From contig RHLF01000002.1 in NCBI GenBank assembly GCA_003712125.1, positions 496,001 through 560,000 on the forward strand: DNA of 64,000 nt, written 5' to 3'. Below, in pieces: positions 43,769 to 53,245 of this stretch. A program made the position numbers and the translations under genes. The DNA comes from Allomuricauda sp. (GTDB taxonomy: Bacteria > Bacteroidota > Bacteroidia > Flavobacteriales > Flavobacteriaceae). Within the stretch, counting starts at the first letter, position 1; each line of letters begins with the position of its first letter. The notes under the pieces are model-generated. The model worked only from the letters and a program-made list of their open reading frames with translations. It ran no database searches and had not been told where the DNA came from.

Positions 43769-44377
43769 ATGACTTCACACGTGGAATTACAACTAGACCA
43801 ACTCAAGAGAAAAATATTATCCTACACCCATGTTGATGAAGCCTTTTTGGGTAACCAGCTGCAACAGTATGCGCAATTTGAGCTAAAAAAAGGGGAGACC
43901 TTGGTCAAACCCAATCAACAAATGAATCACTTCTACTACCTGGCCTCAGGTTGTATGTGCTATTATAAAATGGAAGATGGCGAAATGAAAGTGTTGGAGT
44001 TTTATACGGAAGATGTCTTCTTCACTGATTTAATTTCGTACGTGAATGAGGTGCCTTCCACCCATTATCTTAAAGCTGTTGAACCCACCCTAGTTTTTGG
44101 TATTGCAAAGGCTGATGCCGAACGTTTGTTTACCGCCTCGCACCAATTGGAACGTTTTGGGCGTTTGTCGATGCAAGAGGCTTTTCTAAAATTATTTACG
44201 CGTGTTGAGCGCATGAGCATTCGAAGCAATGAAGAGCGCTATTTGCGGTTGCTCGAGAAAAGACCTGACCTTTTTCAACGGGTTCCGAACTACCTCATTG
44301 CAAGTTACCTGGGGATGACGCCCGTAGGCTTGTCGAAACTTCGCAAACGGCTAAAAACTAACGCGCCGGTTGGGTAA
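43769..44377 (+). CDS. Crp/Fnr-family transcriptional regulator
   Basis: A 202-residue regulator: cyclic-nucleotide-binding-like beta roll (about 30-120; ELKKGETLVKPNQQMNHFYYLASG) and a C-terminal HTH (VPNYLIASYLGMTPVGLSKLRKRL). The phosphate-binding motif of true cAMP receptors is not conserved, as in most Bacteroidota members. The ligand is unknown. It ends two bases from the convergent BASS transporter gene. Confidence 0.85.
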   Translation: MTSHVELQLDQLKRKILSYTHVDEAFLGNQLQQYAQFELKKGETLVKPNQQMNHFYYLASGCMCYYKMEDGEMKVLEFYTEDVFFTDLISYVNEVPSTHYLKAVEPTLVFGIAKADAERLFTASHQLERFGRLSMQEAFLKLFTRVERMSIRSNEERYLRLLEKRPDLFQRVPNYLIASYLGMTPVGLSKLRKRLKTNAPVG

Positions 44378-44379
44378 AT

Positions 44380-45249
44380 CTAGCTTTGTTGCTCTTTCCT
44401 TCTCCCCAAAAACCACATTAAGATACCTCCTGTGATAAACATCCAAATGGAATAGGCGGCAATGGGAATCCCCATTTCCGTATTTTTTAAGATGGTAGTA
44501 ACGATAACAAACGCCAAGGTGCCATTTTGAATTCCACTTTCGATGGTGATTGAAATGATACTCTTAAAATCCAAGCGAAGTACTTTTGAAGTAAGGTATC
44601 CCAAACCCATGGTGGCTATATTCAACAAAAGGGTAACCAAGCCCACCTCTTTTATGCCTCTAACAATGGTTTCGGCATTAACGGCAATTACGGCGCCAAG
44701 TACCAAGATGAATAACACAGCGGATGCCAAACGCATGGGTTTCTCCATGCGGTCGGCAAATACCGGTCGTAATTTTTTGATGAGCATGCCTATCGAAATG
44801 GGAATCACGGTGATGACCATTACTTGTAGTATGGTATCCATCACCGGAAGCTTTATGGTAACGGAAGAAGCACTGCCAAAATAATCAAGGGCCCACGAAA
44901 GTATTAAGGGTATGGTCAGGATGGTTATAAAACTGGCGATTGCCGTCAGGGTCACTGAAAGAGCGATATTGCCCTTGCAGGTATGGGTTATCAAATTGCT
45001 GGTTGGACCGCCTGGAGAAACGGCCAAAACCATAAGACCAATTGCCATTATTGGTTCTAGGTTGAAAATTTGGGTAATCAAAAATGCAATAATCGGCAAC
45101 AACAAGATTTGGTTGGTTAGCCCGAGAAGTACTGCTTTTGGGAAAACAATGATGCGCTTAAAATCTAATGGTGTTAGGGTCATCCCCATACCTAACATAA
45201 TGACCGCCAACGATAGCGGCAAGAATACCATGCTTAACAATTCAGCCAT
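44380..45249 (-). CDS. BASS-family (bile acid:Na+ symporter type) transporter
   Basis: A 289-residue protein with nine or ten helices. Markers: MLGMGMTLTPLDFKRI, LGLTNQILLLPIIAF, MAIGLMVLAVSPGGPTSNLITHTCKGNIALSVTLTA (the crossover helix typical of BASS proteins), and ISITIESGIQNGTLAFVI. Substrates in this family are organic acids, often sodium-coupled. It is transcribed away from the acyl-CoA gene cluster, so a role in uptake of its substrate is possible but unproved. Confidence 0.88.
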   Translation of the reverse strand: MAELLSMVFLPLSLAVIMLGMGMTLTPLDFKRIIVFPKAVLLGLTNQILLLPIIAFLITQIFNLEPIMAIGLMVLAVSPGGPTSNLITHTCKGNIALSVTLTAIASFITILTIPLILSWALDYFGSASSVTIKLPVMDTILQVMVITVIPISIGMLIKKLRPVFADRMEKPMRLASAVLFILVLGAVIAVNAETIVRGIKEVGLVTLLLNIATMGLGYLTSKVLRLDFKSIISITIESGIQNGTLAFVIVTTILKNTEMGIPIAAYSIWMFITGGILMWFLGRRKEQQS

Positions 45250-45314
45250 TTTGGTTGTGATTTGAGGAAAAGATAGTGAATACTTCTTTAGGGGTAATAG
45301 GGTGTTTCACATTC

Positions 45315-45335
45315 ACCTGTATTTATTAAACAGGT
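45315..45335. promoter_or_regulatory. Inverted repeat in the divergent promoter region
   Basis: ACCTGT-(9 nt)-ACAGGT, between the divergent BASS transporter and acyl-CoA dehydrogenase genes, 71 bases before the latter's ATG. Candidate operator for a fatty-acid-responsive repressor; no such regulator gene lies next to it. Confidence 0.4.
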
Positions 45336-45406
45336 TTAATGAAATTGGTCAGAATATGTGGTAATTTCATCCATCACGAAAGCTGTAAGGCCTAAAATTG
45401 AAAAAT

Positions 45407-47218
45407 ATGGCAAATGCGTATATAGATTTAGATACCTTAAAGTTCCTATTATTTAATGTGCACCACGTAAAGGAGGTGTTGAACCAGGAACTATTTTCTG
45501 AGTACGACGAAGATTCCATCGAAATGTTCGTTGACTCCGTTAAAGAATTCGCAGACAAGGAAATGTTTCCTTATTTCAAGGAAATGGATGAACATCCTGC
45601 ACATTTCGATGATGGGGAAATTGTAGTGCACCCCCAAATCAACCAATACATGAAACGCGCCGGCGAAATGGGATTCATAGGAGGGCCATTTTCGTATGAC
45701 GCTGGTGGTTTGCAAATGCCCGTAATGGCCGTAAACGCTTCTACTTTTATACAAGAAGCGGCAAACAATCATATGCCTGGCTATGCAGGTCTTACCTTGG
45801 GTGCCGCTGAACTTATTGTTCATTTTGGCAATACAACCTTAAATGAAACCTACGTGCCCCATATGATTTCAGGGCAATGGGGCGGTACCATGTGCCTGAC
45901 CGAACCTCAGGCAGGTAGTTCACTTTCGGATATTGTCACTTCTGCAATCCCAGATGGTGACGCTTATAAAATACAGGGTCAAAAGATTTTTATATCCGGT
46001 GGTGATTATCAAGGTGCTGAAAACATTGTACATCTGGTTTTGGCGCGAATTAAAGGCGCCCCTGCCGGTACCAAAGGAATTTCGCTCTTTGTAGTCCCAA
46101 AGAAGCGACCAAATGCGGATGGCACCTTGCAATCAAATGACGTCATTACCGTTGCTGATTTTCAAAAAATGGGTCAAAAGGGGTATTGCACCACGCACCT
46201 ATTCTTTGGTGATAAGGAGGACTGTACAGGCTGGTTGGTTGGTGAGCCAAACCAAGGTCTCAAATACATGTTTTTAATGATGAATGGGGCCCGAATTGCA
46301 GTTGGCCGAGGCGCGGCTGCCATTGCCACTGCAGCTTACCATGCCTCATTAAATTATGCCCATGAACGTCCTCAAGGGCGGGAGCTCCAACGCTCGGGTA
46401 AAAAGGATGCATCAACCGAGCAGACGTTGATTGTGAACCATCCCGACGTGCGAAGGATGCTGCTACTACAAAAAGCGGTTTCTGAGGGATCTCTGAGTTT
46501 GGTATTTCTCAGTTCAAAATACCATGACCTGTCCATTTCAGCGGCCGATGCCGAAGAAAGGGCCAAGTATAAATTGCTTTTGGAAATTATGACCCCTGTG
46601 GTAAAGACGTATCCGTCAGAGGCTGGAATTACCTCAGTAAATAATGGGGTCCAAGTCTTGGGGGGCTATGGTTTTTGTTCTGATTATATATTGCAACAAT
46701 ACTTGCGGGATATCCGAATATCTGCCATCTATGAAGGAACCACAGGAATTCAATCACAAGATTTGCTGGGCCGAAAAATTACCATGGAAAATGGCAAGGC
46801 CCTCAAATTGCTTGCTGATGAAATCAAAGAATCTATAGGTGAGGCTATGGGCCATGAAGTGCTGATACCTTATGCGAAGAAATTGGGTGAGGCCTTGCAG
46901 CTCACCGAGCAAGTCTTGGCATCCTTAATGCAGTATGCCATGCAAGGCGATTACCAAAGGTTTTTGGCCGATGCGACACCCTTTATGGAATTTTTTAGCA
47001 CCATTGTAGTCGCTTGGCAATGGTTGGTAATTGGTACCAATGCCCAAAATGCCTTGGTTACGGGTGCCAAAAAATATGATGAAGAATTTTATGAGAGCAA
47101 GCTTCATACCATGAAATTCTACTTTAAATATGAGTTGCCTAAAACCCTTGGTTTATCAGAAATTTTGATGGATGAAGAGGCCTTGACCTTAAACACGAAC
47201 AAGAAGATATTTGCCTAA
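45407..47218 (+). CDS. Long acyl-CoA dehydrogenase, DmdC/FadE-like
   Basis: A 603-residue FAD enzyme about 200 residues longer than the classic family. N-terminal, middle and C-terminal ACAD domains are present (GTMCLTEPQAGSSLSD, ISGGDYQG, ARIAVGRGAA). The catalytic Glu is in ISAIYEGTTGIQ, and an extra C-terminal helical domain (about 470-603) is typical of DmdC-type enzymes. It oxidises an acyl-CoA to the 2-enoyl-CoA. It opens the catabolic cluster; I chose the ATG at 45407 over a TTG three codons upstream. Confidence 0.9.
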   Translation: MANAYIDLDTLKFLLFNVHHVKEVLNQELFSEYDEDSIEMFVDSVKEFADKEMFPYFKEMDEHPAHFDDGEIVVHPQINQYMKRAGEMGFIGGPFSYDAGGLQMPVMAVNASTFIQEAANNHMPGYAGLTLGAAELIVHFGNTTLNETYVPHMISGQWGGTMCLTEPQAGSSLSDIVTSAIPDGDAYKIQGQKIFISGGDYQGAENIVHLVLARIKGAPAGTKGISLFVVPKKRPNADGTLQSNDVITVADFQKMGQKGYCTTHLFFGDKEDCTGWLVGEPNQGLKYMFLMMNGARIAVGRGAAAIATAAYHASLNYAHERPQGRELQRSGKKDASTEQTLIVNHPDVRRMLLLQKAVSEGSLSLVFLSSKYHDLSISAADAEERAKYKLLLEIMTPVVKTYPSEAGITSVNNGVQVLGGYGFCSDYILQQYLRDIRISAIYEGTTGIQSQDLLGRKITMENGKALKLLADEIKESIGEAMGHEVLIPYAKKLGEALQLTEQVLASLMQYAMQGDYQRFLADATPFMEFFSTIVVAWQWLVIGTNAQNALVTGAKKYDEEFYESKLHTMKFYFKYELPKTLGLSEILMDEEALTLNTNKKIFA

Positions 47219-47995
47219 ATGAGTACAATAAAATCAAAGTTTGATTTAACCGGTAAGGTTGCCATAGTCACAGGTTCAAGTAAGGGAATTGGACTTTCCA
47301 TTGCCAAAGGTCTCGCTGAGCACGGAGCAAAGGTGGTGGTGAGCAGTAGAAAACAAGAGGCGGTCGATGCAGTTGCGGAGGAGTTCAAATCTAAGGACAT
47401 GGAGGCGGTAGGTATCGCCTGCCATATTGGTGATTCGGAACAACGAAAAAGTTTGGTGGAGAAGACCTTGGCCGAATATGGACGTATTGATATATTGGTC
47501 AATAACGCGGCTATCAATCCGTTCTATGGTCCTTTGGAGGTAACGGGTGAGGAAGTCTTTGATAAAATTATGGACGTCAATGTGAAGGCCCCCTGGTTGC
47601 TTTCCAATTTGGTGCAGCCGGTAATGAAGGAAAATGGCGGTGGCAGTATTATCAATATTTCCTCGGTAGAAGGGGTTCACCCCGGGTTTCGCTTAGGACT
47701 TTACAGTATGACCAAGGCAGCGTTGATCATGTTGACCAAAAATCAAGCAAAAGAGTGGGGCAGGTATGGCATTCGATCGAATGTGGTATGCCCGGGCTTG
47801 ATAAAAACAAAATTCAGCCAAAGTCTATGGTCTGATGAAAAATTGGTGGGCATGTACAATAACAATATTCCTTTGGGACGTGTAGCTGACCCTGATGAGA
47901 TGGCCGGATTAGTCATGTTATTGGCCTCAGATGCAGGTTCATACATGACTGGGGGCGTGTATACAGCTGACGGGGGATATTTAATTTCTGGATAA
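47219..47995 (+). CDS. SDR-family oxidoreductase
   Basis: A 258-residue classical SDR: KVAIVTGSSKGIGLSIAKGL, NNAAINP, SSVEG with the catalytic Ser region, YSMTKAAL (YxxxK), VCPGLIKTKFSQ, and the C-terminal TADGGYLIS. It resembles 3-hydroxyacyl-CoA or alcohol dehydrogenases, such as DHRS4. It starts at the base after the previous stop, so it is in the same operon. Confidence 0.88.
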   Translation: MSTIKSKFDLTGKVAIVTGSSKGIGLSIAKGLAEHGAKVVVSSRKQEAVDAVAEEFKSKDMEAVGIACHIGDSEQRKSLVEKTLAEYGRIDILVNNAAINPFYGPLEVTGEEVFDKIMDVNVKAPWLLSNLVQPVMKENGGGSIINISSVEGVHPGFRLGLYSMTKAALIMLTKNQAKEWGRYGIRSNVVCPGLIKTKFSQSLWSDEKLVGMYNNNIPLGRVADPDEMAGLVMLLASDAGSYMTGGVYTADGGYLISG

Positions 47996-48001
47996 TAAAT
48001 C

Positions 48002-49222
48002 ATGAATTTCGAATACACTGAAAAATCACTGGAACTTCAAGAGAAACTCAAGCAGTTTTTCAATGTACATATCCAACCGGTTGCAGAAGAGGTTGAATCT
48101 TTTCACGCCAATCCTAAAAACGCTTGGAAACGTTGGCCAGGAACTGAGGACTTAAAGGAAAAGGCCCGGGCAGAAGGATTATGGAATCTATTTCTCCCTA
48201 AAGCCTATGGGGCGTTTAGTCCTGGTCTGACCAATTTGGAGTACGCCCCACTGGCAGAATTAATGGGCCGCTATTTGTGGTCTTCCGAAATTTTTAATTG
48301 TAGTGCTCCGGATACAGGAAATATGGAGGTTTTGGCCAAATATGGCACTCCCGAGCAACAAGAACGTTGGTTGCAGCCCCTTTTGGAAGGAAAAATTCGT
48401 TCTGCCTTTTTAATGACAGAACCAGAAGTGGCCTCCTCAGATGCGACAAACATTGAAACTTCTATCGTTTCCGACGGCGATGACTATGTTATTAATGGAA
48501 GAAAATGGTGGTCTTCAGGCGCCATGGACCCAAATTGCAAGATTACCATCGTAATGGGCAAGACCGATTTTGATGCCCCAAGACACCAACAACAAAGTAT
48601 GGTGTTGGTACCAATAGATACGCCGGGATTGAACGTTGTTCGACCCCTAACCGTATTTGGATACAATGATTCTCCCGAAGGGCATGCCGAGATTCAGATG
48701 ACCAATGTCCGCGTACCAAAGGAAAATCTGTTATTGGGAGAGGGGCGAGGATTTGAAATTGCCCAAGGCCGCCTTGGTCCGGGTCGAATACATCATTGTA
48801 TGCGGTTGATCGGTATGGCACAACGATCTTTGGAGATCATGGCAGAACGGACCACACATCGCAAGCCCTTCGGCCGTACCTTGGATACCTATAGCAGCGT
48901 TCGTCAGGCTATTGCAAAATCAGCCTGCCAAATTGAGCAGACAAGATTACTTGTGTTGTCCGCCGCTGACAAAATGGACCGTGTGGGTAACAAGGAAGCC
49001 AAAGATTTGATTGCCATGATCAAGATTGTCGCCCCAAGCATGGCCCTCGATGTAATAGATAGGGCAATTCAGGTTTTAGGCGGAAAGGGAGTGGGCAATG
49101 ATACCCCTCTGGCCCACTTTTATGCTGCAGCTCGAATGTTGCGTTTGGCCGATGGCCCTGATGAGGTACACATGAGCCAATTGGGTAAAAGTATTATTAA
49201 ACAATACGCACAAACTCGATGA
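48002..49222 (+). CDS. Acyl-CoA dehydrogenase of the ACAD10/11 type
   Basis: A 406-residue flavoenzyme. FAD and substrate motifs are present ([71 protein letters not shown]). The C-terminal end reads [16 protein letters not shown] in place of the IYEGT catalytic-Glu loop. That variant is typical of mammalian ACAD10/ACAD11 and bacterial LvaC, which act on phosphorylated 4-hydroxyacyl-CoAs. The next gene, overlapping by four bases, is the matching kinase. Confidence 0.9.
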   Translation: MNFEYTEKSLELQEKLKQFFNVHIQPVAEEVESFHANPKNAWKRWPGTEDLKEKARAEGLWNLFLPKAYGAFSPGLTNLEYAPLAELMGRYLWSSEIFNCSAPDTGNMEVLAKYGTPEQQERWLQPLLEGKIRSAFLMTEPEVASSDATNIETSIVSDGDDYVINGRKWWSSGAMDPNCKITIVMGKTDFDAPRHQQQSMVLVPIDTPGLNVVRPLTVFGYNDSPEGHAEIQMTNVRVPKENLLLGEGRGFEIAQGRLGPGRIHHCMRLIGMAQRSLEIMAERTTHRKPFGRTLDTYSSVRQAIAKSACQIEQTRLLVLSAADKMDRVGNKEAKDLIAMIKIVAPSMALDVIDRAIQVLGGKGVGNDTPLAHFYAAARMLRLADGPDEVHMSQLGKSIIKQYAQTR

Positions 49223-50295
49223 TGGCCAATCCAACAAAACCGGTGCGTGAGGGGGAAGAGTTGAATGCCGAAAGTCTTAAGGCTTTTCTCCATGAAAAGA
49301 ACCTGATAAAGGACATTCAAAGTGAATTGGCCATCAGTCAATTTTCGAATGGTTATTCCAACCTGACGTACTTATTGCAATGCGAAGGGCTCGAATATGT
49401 GTTGCGCAGGCCACCTTTCGCCGCTCCAAAAAGGGGCCATGACATGGGTAGGGAATATAAGGTGCTTTCCAATTTGAATCGGTCTTTTGATAAGGCTCCA
49501 AAAACGTATGTTTTTTGTGAGGATGTTCAGGTACTCGGCGCTCCATTCTATATTATGGAGAAAGTTCAAGGCCATATATTAACGGCAAAGGCGGCTATCA
49601 AAAATGAGGTTTCACCTCAAGCGTTTAAGACCATCTCAGATACTTGGTTGAATGCCTTTGTAGCGTTTCACAGTATCGATTACCAAAAGGTGGGGCTTGA
49701 AGACCTGGGCAGGCCCAAGGGCTATGTGGCACGTCAGGTGTCCAATTGGGGCAAACAATATATGGCTGCTGCCACAGATGATGTTCCCGCTGCCCAAAAG
49801 GTCATGAAATGGATGGATGAAAACCAACCAGAGTCTTATGACCATACCTTGATTCACAATGATTTCAAATATGACAATGTTGTTTTCAGTGATGACAGTT
49901 GGTTGACCATTTCGGCAATTTTAGATTGGGAAATGTGCACCCTTGGTGACCCACTAATGGATTTGGGTACATCTTTAGGGTATTGGACCACTGCCGATGA
50001 CGCGGATTTCATGAAACAAGGCCTACCTTCGCCAACAGTAATGCCAGGTAATCCTTCCCGAAGCGAAATAGTGCATCAATACGCCCTAAAAAGCGGTAGG
50101 TCTGTCGACAATATTGTATTTTATTACGCCTATGGTTTGTTCAAGATTGCTGTTATTGCTCAGCAGATATACTTTCGTTACAAACATGGGCATACCCAAG
50201 ATCCAAAATTTGCCAACCTAAACAAAGCTGCGGCCTTATGCTGCAATAACGCTTGGCAGGCCATTCAAAAAAACAAAATTGATAATCTGTATTAG
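49219..50295 (+). CDS. APH-fold kinase, ACAD10/11 N-domain/LvaA-like
   Basis: A 358-residue phosphotransferase of the aminoglycoside kinase-like fold: nucleotide-loop region [20 protein letters not shown], catalytic HNDFKYDN (HxDxxxxN), and metal-binding [17 protein letters not shown]. In animals this domain is fused to an acyl-CoA dehydrogenase (ACAD10/11), and in Pseudomonas LvaA pairs with LvaC. There it phosphorylates the 4-hydroxyl of 4-hydroxyacyl-CoA. Here the kinase follows the dehydrogenase directly, so an antibiotic-resistance role is unlikely. The ATG overlaps the previous stop (ATGATG; the second ATG is an alternative). Confidence 0.88.
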   Translation: MMANPTKPVREGEELNAESLKAFLHEKNLIKDIQSELAISQFSNGYSNLTYLLQCEGLEYVLRRPPFAAPKRGHDMGREYKVLSNLNRSFDKAPKTYVFCEDVQVLGAPFYIMEKVQGHILTAKAAIKNEVSPQAFKTISDTWLNAFVAFHSIDYQKVGLEDLGRPKGYVARQVSNWGKQYMAAATDDVPAAQKVMKWMDENQPESYDHTLIHNDFKYDNVVFSDDSWLTISAILDWEMCTLGDPLMDLGTSLGYWTTADDADFMKQGLPSPTVMPGNPSRSEIVHQYALKSGRSVDNIVFYYAYGLFKIAVIAQQIYFRYKHGHTQDPKFANLNKAAALCCNNAWQAIQKNKIDNLY

Positions 50296-50682
50296 ATGGA
50301 ATCATTTATCAGCGTAAATCAGGATGAATTTCAAAAATTTAGAAATGAGGTTGGGACCGGGCCATTGGTGATGTTGAATCTTTTGAAATATCGAGAGGTT
50401 GTTGAAGAAACAGGGGAAACAGGCAAAGCGGCCTATAGTGCCTATCTAAATGCAGCGGCTCCTTTTCTTGAAAAGGTAGATGCACAAGTGTTGTTCTTTG
50501 GCACTCCCGAGCATATGTTGATCGGCCCTCAAGATCAAGAATGGTGGGATGCCGTAATTGTGGTACAATACAATTCGTTCGCTGATTTTTATACGATGGC
50601 AACGGCAGAGGGCTATCCGTCGCACCTTAGGGCTCGTGCCTTGAGTGACTCAAGATTAATACACTGTAAACCAATACGTTAA
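50296..50682 (+). CDS. DUF1330-family protein
   Basis: A 128-residue protein of the dimeric alpha-beta barrel type: VMLNLLKYREVVEETGETGKAAYSAYLNAAAPFLEKVDAQVLFFG, then EWWDAVIVVQYNSFADFYTMATAEGYPSHLRARALSDSRL. These are the DUF1330 family signatures. Biochemical role unknown; possibly an auxiliary or monooxygenase-like protein. It starts at the base after the kinase stop. Confidence 0.8.
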   Translation: MESFISVNQDEFQKFRNEVGTGPLVMLNLLKYREVVEETGETGKAAYSAYLNAAAPFLEKVDAQVLFFGTPEHMLIGPQDQEWWDAVIVVQYNSFADFYTMATAEGYPSHLRARALSDSRLIHCKPIR

Positions 50683-50685
50683 TTC

Positions 50686-51444
50686 ATGAATTTAAAGAAT
50701 AAAGTAATTGTCCTAACTGGCGCTGGAAGTGGTATTGGTAAGGCCACAGCAAAACTTTTTGGTGAACATGGAGCCAAAGTGGTGGTTTCCGATATCAATC
50801 AAAAAAACGCTGAAGCCGTTGCAAATGAAATCCTAATGGCCGATGGTAAAGCTACCGTGGTAAAAACAGATGTCACCCAGTTTGAAGAAGTTGAATCGTT
50901 GATTGCCCAAGTGGTTTCAAACCATGGGCAAATTGATGTTATGGTCAACAATGCTGGCATAGGGGGCAAACAGCAAGCCCGAACGGCCGAACATTCACAC
51001 GAAGATTGGCATAACGTGATAGCTGTCAACCAAACAGGTGTTTTCTATTGCATGAAATCGGTTTTGGGGCAAATGATGAAACAAGGACATGGTAATATTG
51101 TTAATGTAGCATCTTTGGCGGGACTACGGGCTTCCGGTAACAACCTTTCTTACTCTGCAAGCAAATTCGCAGTTGTGGGGATGACGAAATCGGCCGCTTT
51201 GGAATATGGTCGTAAAAACATTCGGATCAATGCGGTCTGCCCCGGTTTTACGGAATCGGCACTGTTGGACCAATTGTTGTCTGTTAGCCCCGATATGGGG
51301 GATAAACTGAAACGTTTTATACCCATGGGTCGATTTGGTCAGGCCAATGAAATCGCAGAGGCCATTTGTTGGTTGGCCTCAGACAACTCTAAGTTTATAA
51401 CCGGTCAGACCATAACATTGGATGGGGGAAATTCCCTTTTGTAA
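50686..51444 (+). CDS. SDR-family oxidoreductase
   Basis: A 252-residue classical SDR: KVIVLTGAGSGIGKATAKLFG, NNAGIGG, VNVASLAGLRASG, YSASKFAVVGMTKSAALE (YxxxK), and INAVCPGFTESALLDQ. It may oxidise a hydroxyacyl intermediate. It lies in the operon between DUF1330 and the enoyl-CoA isomerase. Confidence 0.88.
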   Translation: MNLKNKVIVLTGAGSGIGKATAKLFGEHGAKVVVSDINQKNAEAVANEILMADGKATVVKTDVTQFEEVESLIAQVVSNHGQIDVMVNNAGIGGKQQARTAEHSHEDWHNVIAVNQTGVFYCMKSVLGQMMKQGHGNIVNVASLAGLRASGNNLSYSASKFAVVGMTKSAALEYGRKNIRINAVCPGFTESALLDQLLSVSPDMGDKLKRFIPMGRFGQANEIAEAICWLASDNSKFITGQTITLDGGNSLL

Positions 51445-51453
51445 TATTTGAGA

Positions 51454-52224
51454 ATGAACACACTAGACTTACATCAAAAAGAAGGCTACACCATAGTTCA
51501 AATGAACCGTGGCAAGGTGAACGCCATTAATCAAGAAATGGTGAATGAACTGAGTGCGGTTTTCCGCAAATTGGAATATGATAAAGCGACAAAAGGGGCA
51601 ATTTTAACAGGCATACCCAATTTCTTTTCAGCGGGACTCGATTTAATAGAACTTATCGGGTATGACAAAGCGCAAATGACCCGGTTCTTCCAATCTTTTG
51701 GTTCGTTGTATGCACAACTTTTGAAATTTAAAAAACCTTTGATATGCGCTATTACCGGGCATTCGCCCGCAGGAGGTTGTGTGTTGGCAATAGCCTGTGA
51801 CAACCGCTATATGGCAGCAGGTGAAAAATTTAGAATTGGACTAAATGAAGTAGCGGTCAACGTGCAGATCAGTCAAGACCTGACCAACGCCTATGCATTT
51901 TGGTTGGGGAACGGTTTGGCCCACAGGTATATTCTGGAAGGAAAACTTTTGAACACCGAGGAAGCCGTGGCCGCTGGCCTGGTAGATGAGGTAGTCCCTC
52001 TTGAAGGAGTGCTGCAAAGGGCAGAAAAGCAGATGCAAAAGTATTTGCAGGCCGATCAAGAAATTTGGATAAGTACCAAAGGAAAATTGAGAAAACAGTT
52101 ATTGAACAATCTTGAGAAAAACCCAGCAGAAGCCATGAATGAAGCCTCAGAATTGTGGTGGAAGCCAGAAATACGAGCCAAAATGGAGGCCTACGTCAAT
52201 AGTTTTTCCAACAAGAAAAAATAG
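51454..52224 (+). CDS. Delta3,delta2-enoyl-CoA isomerase, ECI1-like crotonase
   Basis: A 256-residue crotonase. The sequence follows mitochondrial ECI1 closely: FSAGLDLIEL, CAITGHSPAGGCVLAIACDNRYMA, FRIGLNEVAVNVQIS, TEEAVAAGLVDEVVP. The catalytic Glu of isomerases is expected in the LNEV region. It moves double bonds from position 3 to 2, needed for unsaturated fatty acids. I chose the ATG at 51454; a TTG two codons upstream is possible. Confidence 0.85.
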   Translation: MNTLDLHQKEGYTIVQMNRGKVNAINQEMVNELSAVFRKLEYDKATKGAILTGIPNFFSAGLDLIELIGYDKAQMTRFFQSFGSLYAQLLKFKKPLICAITGHSPAGGCVLAIACDNRYMAAGEKFRIGLNEVAVNVQISQDLTNAYAFWLGNGLAHRYILEGKLLNTEEAVAAGLVDEVVPLEGVLQRAEKQMQKYLQADQEIWISTKGKLRKQLLNNLEKNPAEAMNEASELWWKPEIRAKMEAYVNSFSNKKK

Positions 52225-52235
52225 AAAAGAAACAC

Positions 52236-53240
52236 ATGAACAAACAACTTTTATTTGTCAAACGTCCTATCGGTGAAGCGGATGAAGATACATGGAATTT
52301 AGTTTCCAATCCCATCCCTAAACCTAAAGAAGGAGAGGTCCTCATCCAACAGCATTACATTTCATTAGATCCCGCCATGCGCGGATGGATGAACAATACC
52401 AAATCTTACATAGAACCCATGGCCATTGGTTCGGTCATGCGTGCCGGATCAGTAGGTAAGGTAATCAAGTCAAACAACCACCCAAAATTCAAGGAGGGCG
52501 ATTTTGTGTCAGGTAATGGGGGTGTACAGCAATATACTGTAACCGATGGTAAAGGATACTATCCTGTTGACCCCAATTTGGCGCCCTTGCCTACCTATAT
52601 TGGTACCTTGGGAATGCCGGGAATGACGGCCTATTTCGGCATTTTAGAAGTAGGCAAGATCAAGGAAGGTGACGTGGTGTTGGTGTCGGGAGCTGCCGGA
52701 GCCGTAGGAAGTGTTGTCGGCCAAATAGCAAAAATAAAGGGCTGTACTGTGGTTGGAATTGCCGGAGGTGCCCAAAAGTGTGAATACCTTGTAAATGAGC
52801 TGGGATTTGACGGCGCCATTGATTATAAAAACGAAAATGTGCGCGATCGCTTAAAAGAACTCTGCCCTAAAGGGATTGATGTGTATTTCGATAATGTGGG
52901 TGGTGACATCTTGGATATAGCCCTGACACGACTGCGCATGCACGCCCGAATAGTAATATGTGGGGCCATTTCACAGTACAATAACAAAATGGCCATCAAG
53001 GGTCCCAGCAACTACTTATCACTTTTGGTTAATAGGGCTACCATGCAAGGTATGGTGGTCTTTGATTGGGCAAAACGCTACGGAGAGGCGGCCCAACAAA
53101 TGGGTGTTTGGATGGCCCAAGGAAAACTTAAAAGCAAAGAGGCTGTATATGAGGGAATAGAGAACTTTCCTGAAACCTTTGATCGTCTCTTTAGTGGAGA
53201 AAAAATGGGAAAATTGGTTTTAAAGGTACTGGAGGCTTAA
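52236..53240 (+). CDS. NADPH-dependent alkenal/one reductase, PTGR-like
   Basis: A 334-residue zinc-free MDR: LVSNPIPKPKEGEVLIQQHYISLDPAMRGWM, GTLGMPGMTAYFGILEVGKIKEGDVVLVSGAAGAVGSVVGQIAK, GIDVYFDNVGGDILD, and ICGAISQYNN. These are the markers of the prostaglandin/leukotriene reductase and CurA group. Such enzymes reduce alpha,beta-unsaturated aldehydes and ketones such as 4-hydroxynonenal. It stands 11 bases after the isomerase. Confidence 0.88.
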   Translation: MNKQLLFVKRPIGEADEDTWNLVSNPIPKPKEGEVLIQQHYISLDPAMRGWMNNTKSYIEPMAIGSVMRAGSVGKVIKSNNHPKFKEGDFVSGNGGVQQYTVTDGKGYYPVDPNLAPLPTYIGTLGMPGMTAYFGILEVGKIKEGDVVLVSGAAGAVGSVVGQIAKIKGCTVVGIAGGAQKCEYLVNELGFDGAIDYKNENVRDRLKELCPKGIDVYFDNVGGDILDIALTRLRMHARIVICGAISQYNNKMAIKGPSNYLSLLVNRATMQGMVVFDWAKRYGEAAQQMGVWMAQGKLKSKEAVYEGIENFPETFDRLFSGEKMGKLVLKVLEA

Positions 53241-53245
53241 TTTCT

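Noticed and set aside
49219-50295. Aminoglycoside resistance kinase
   Set aside because: The APH fold is present, but the overlap with an ACAD10/11-type dehydrogenase and the cluster context point to acyl-CoA metabolism.
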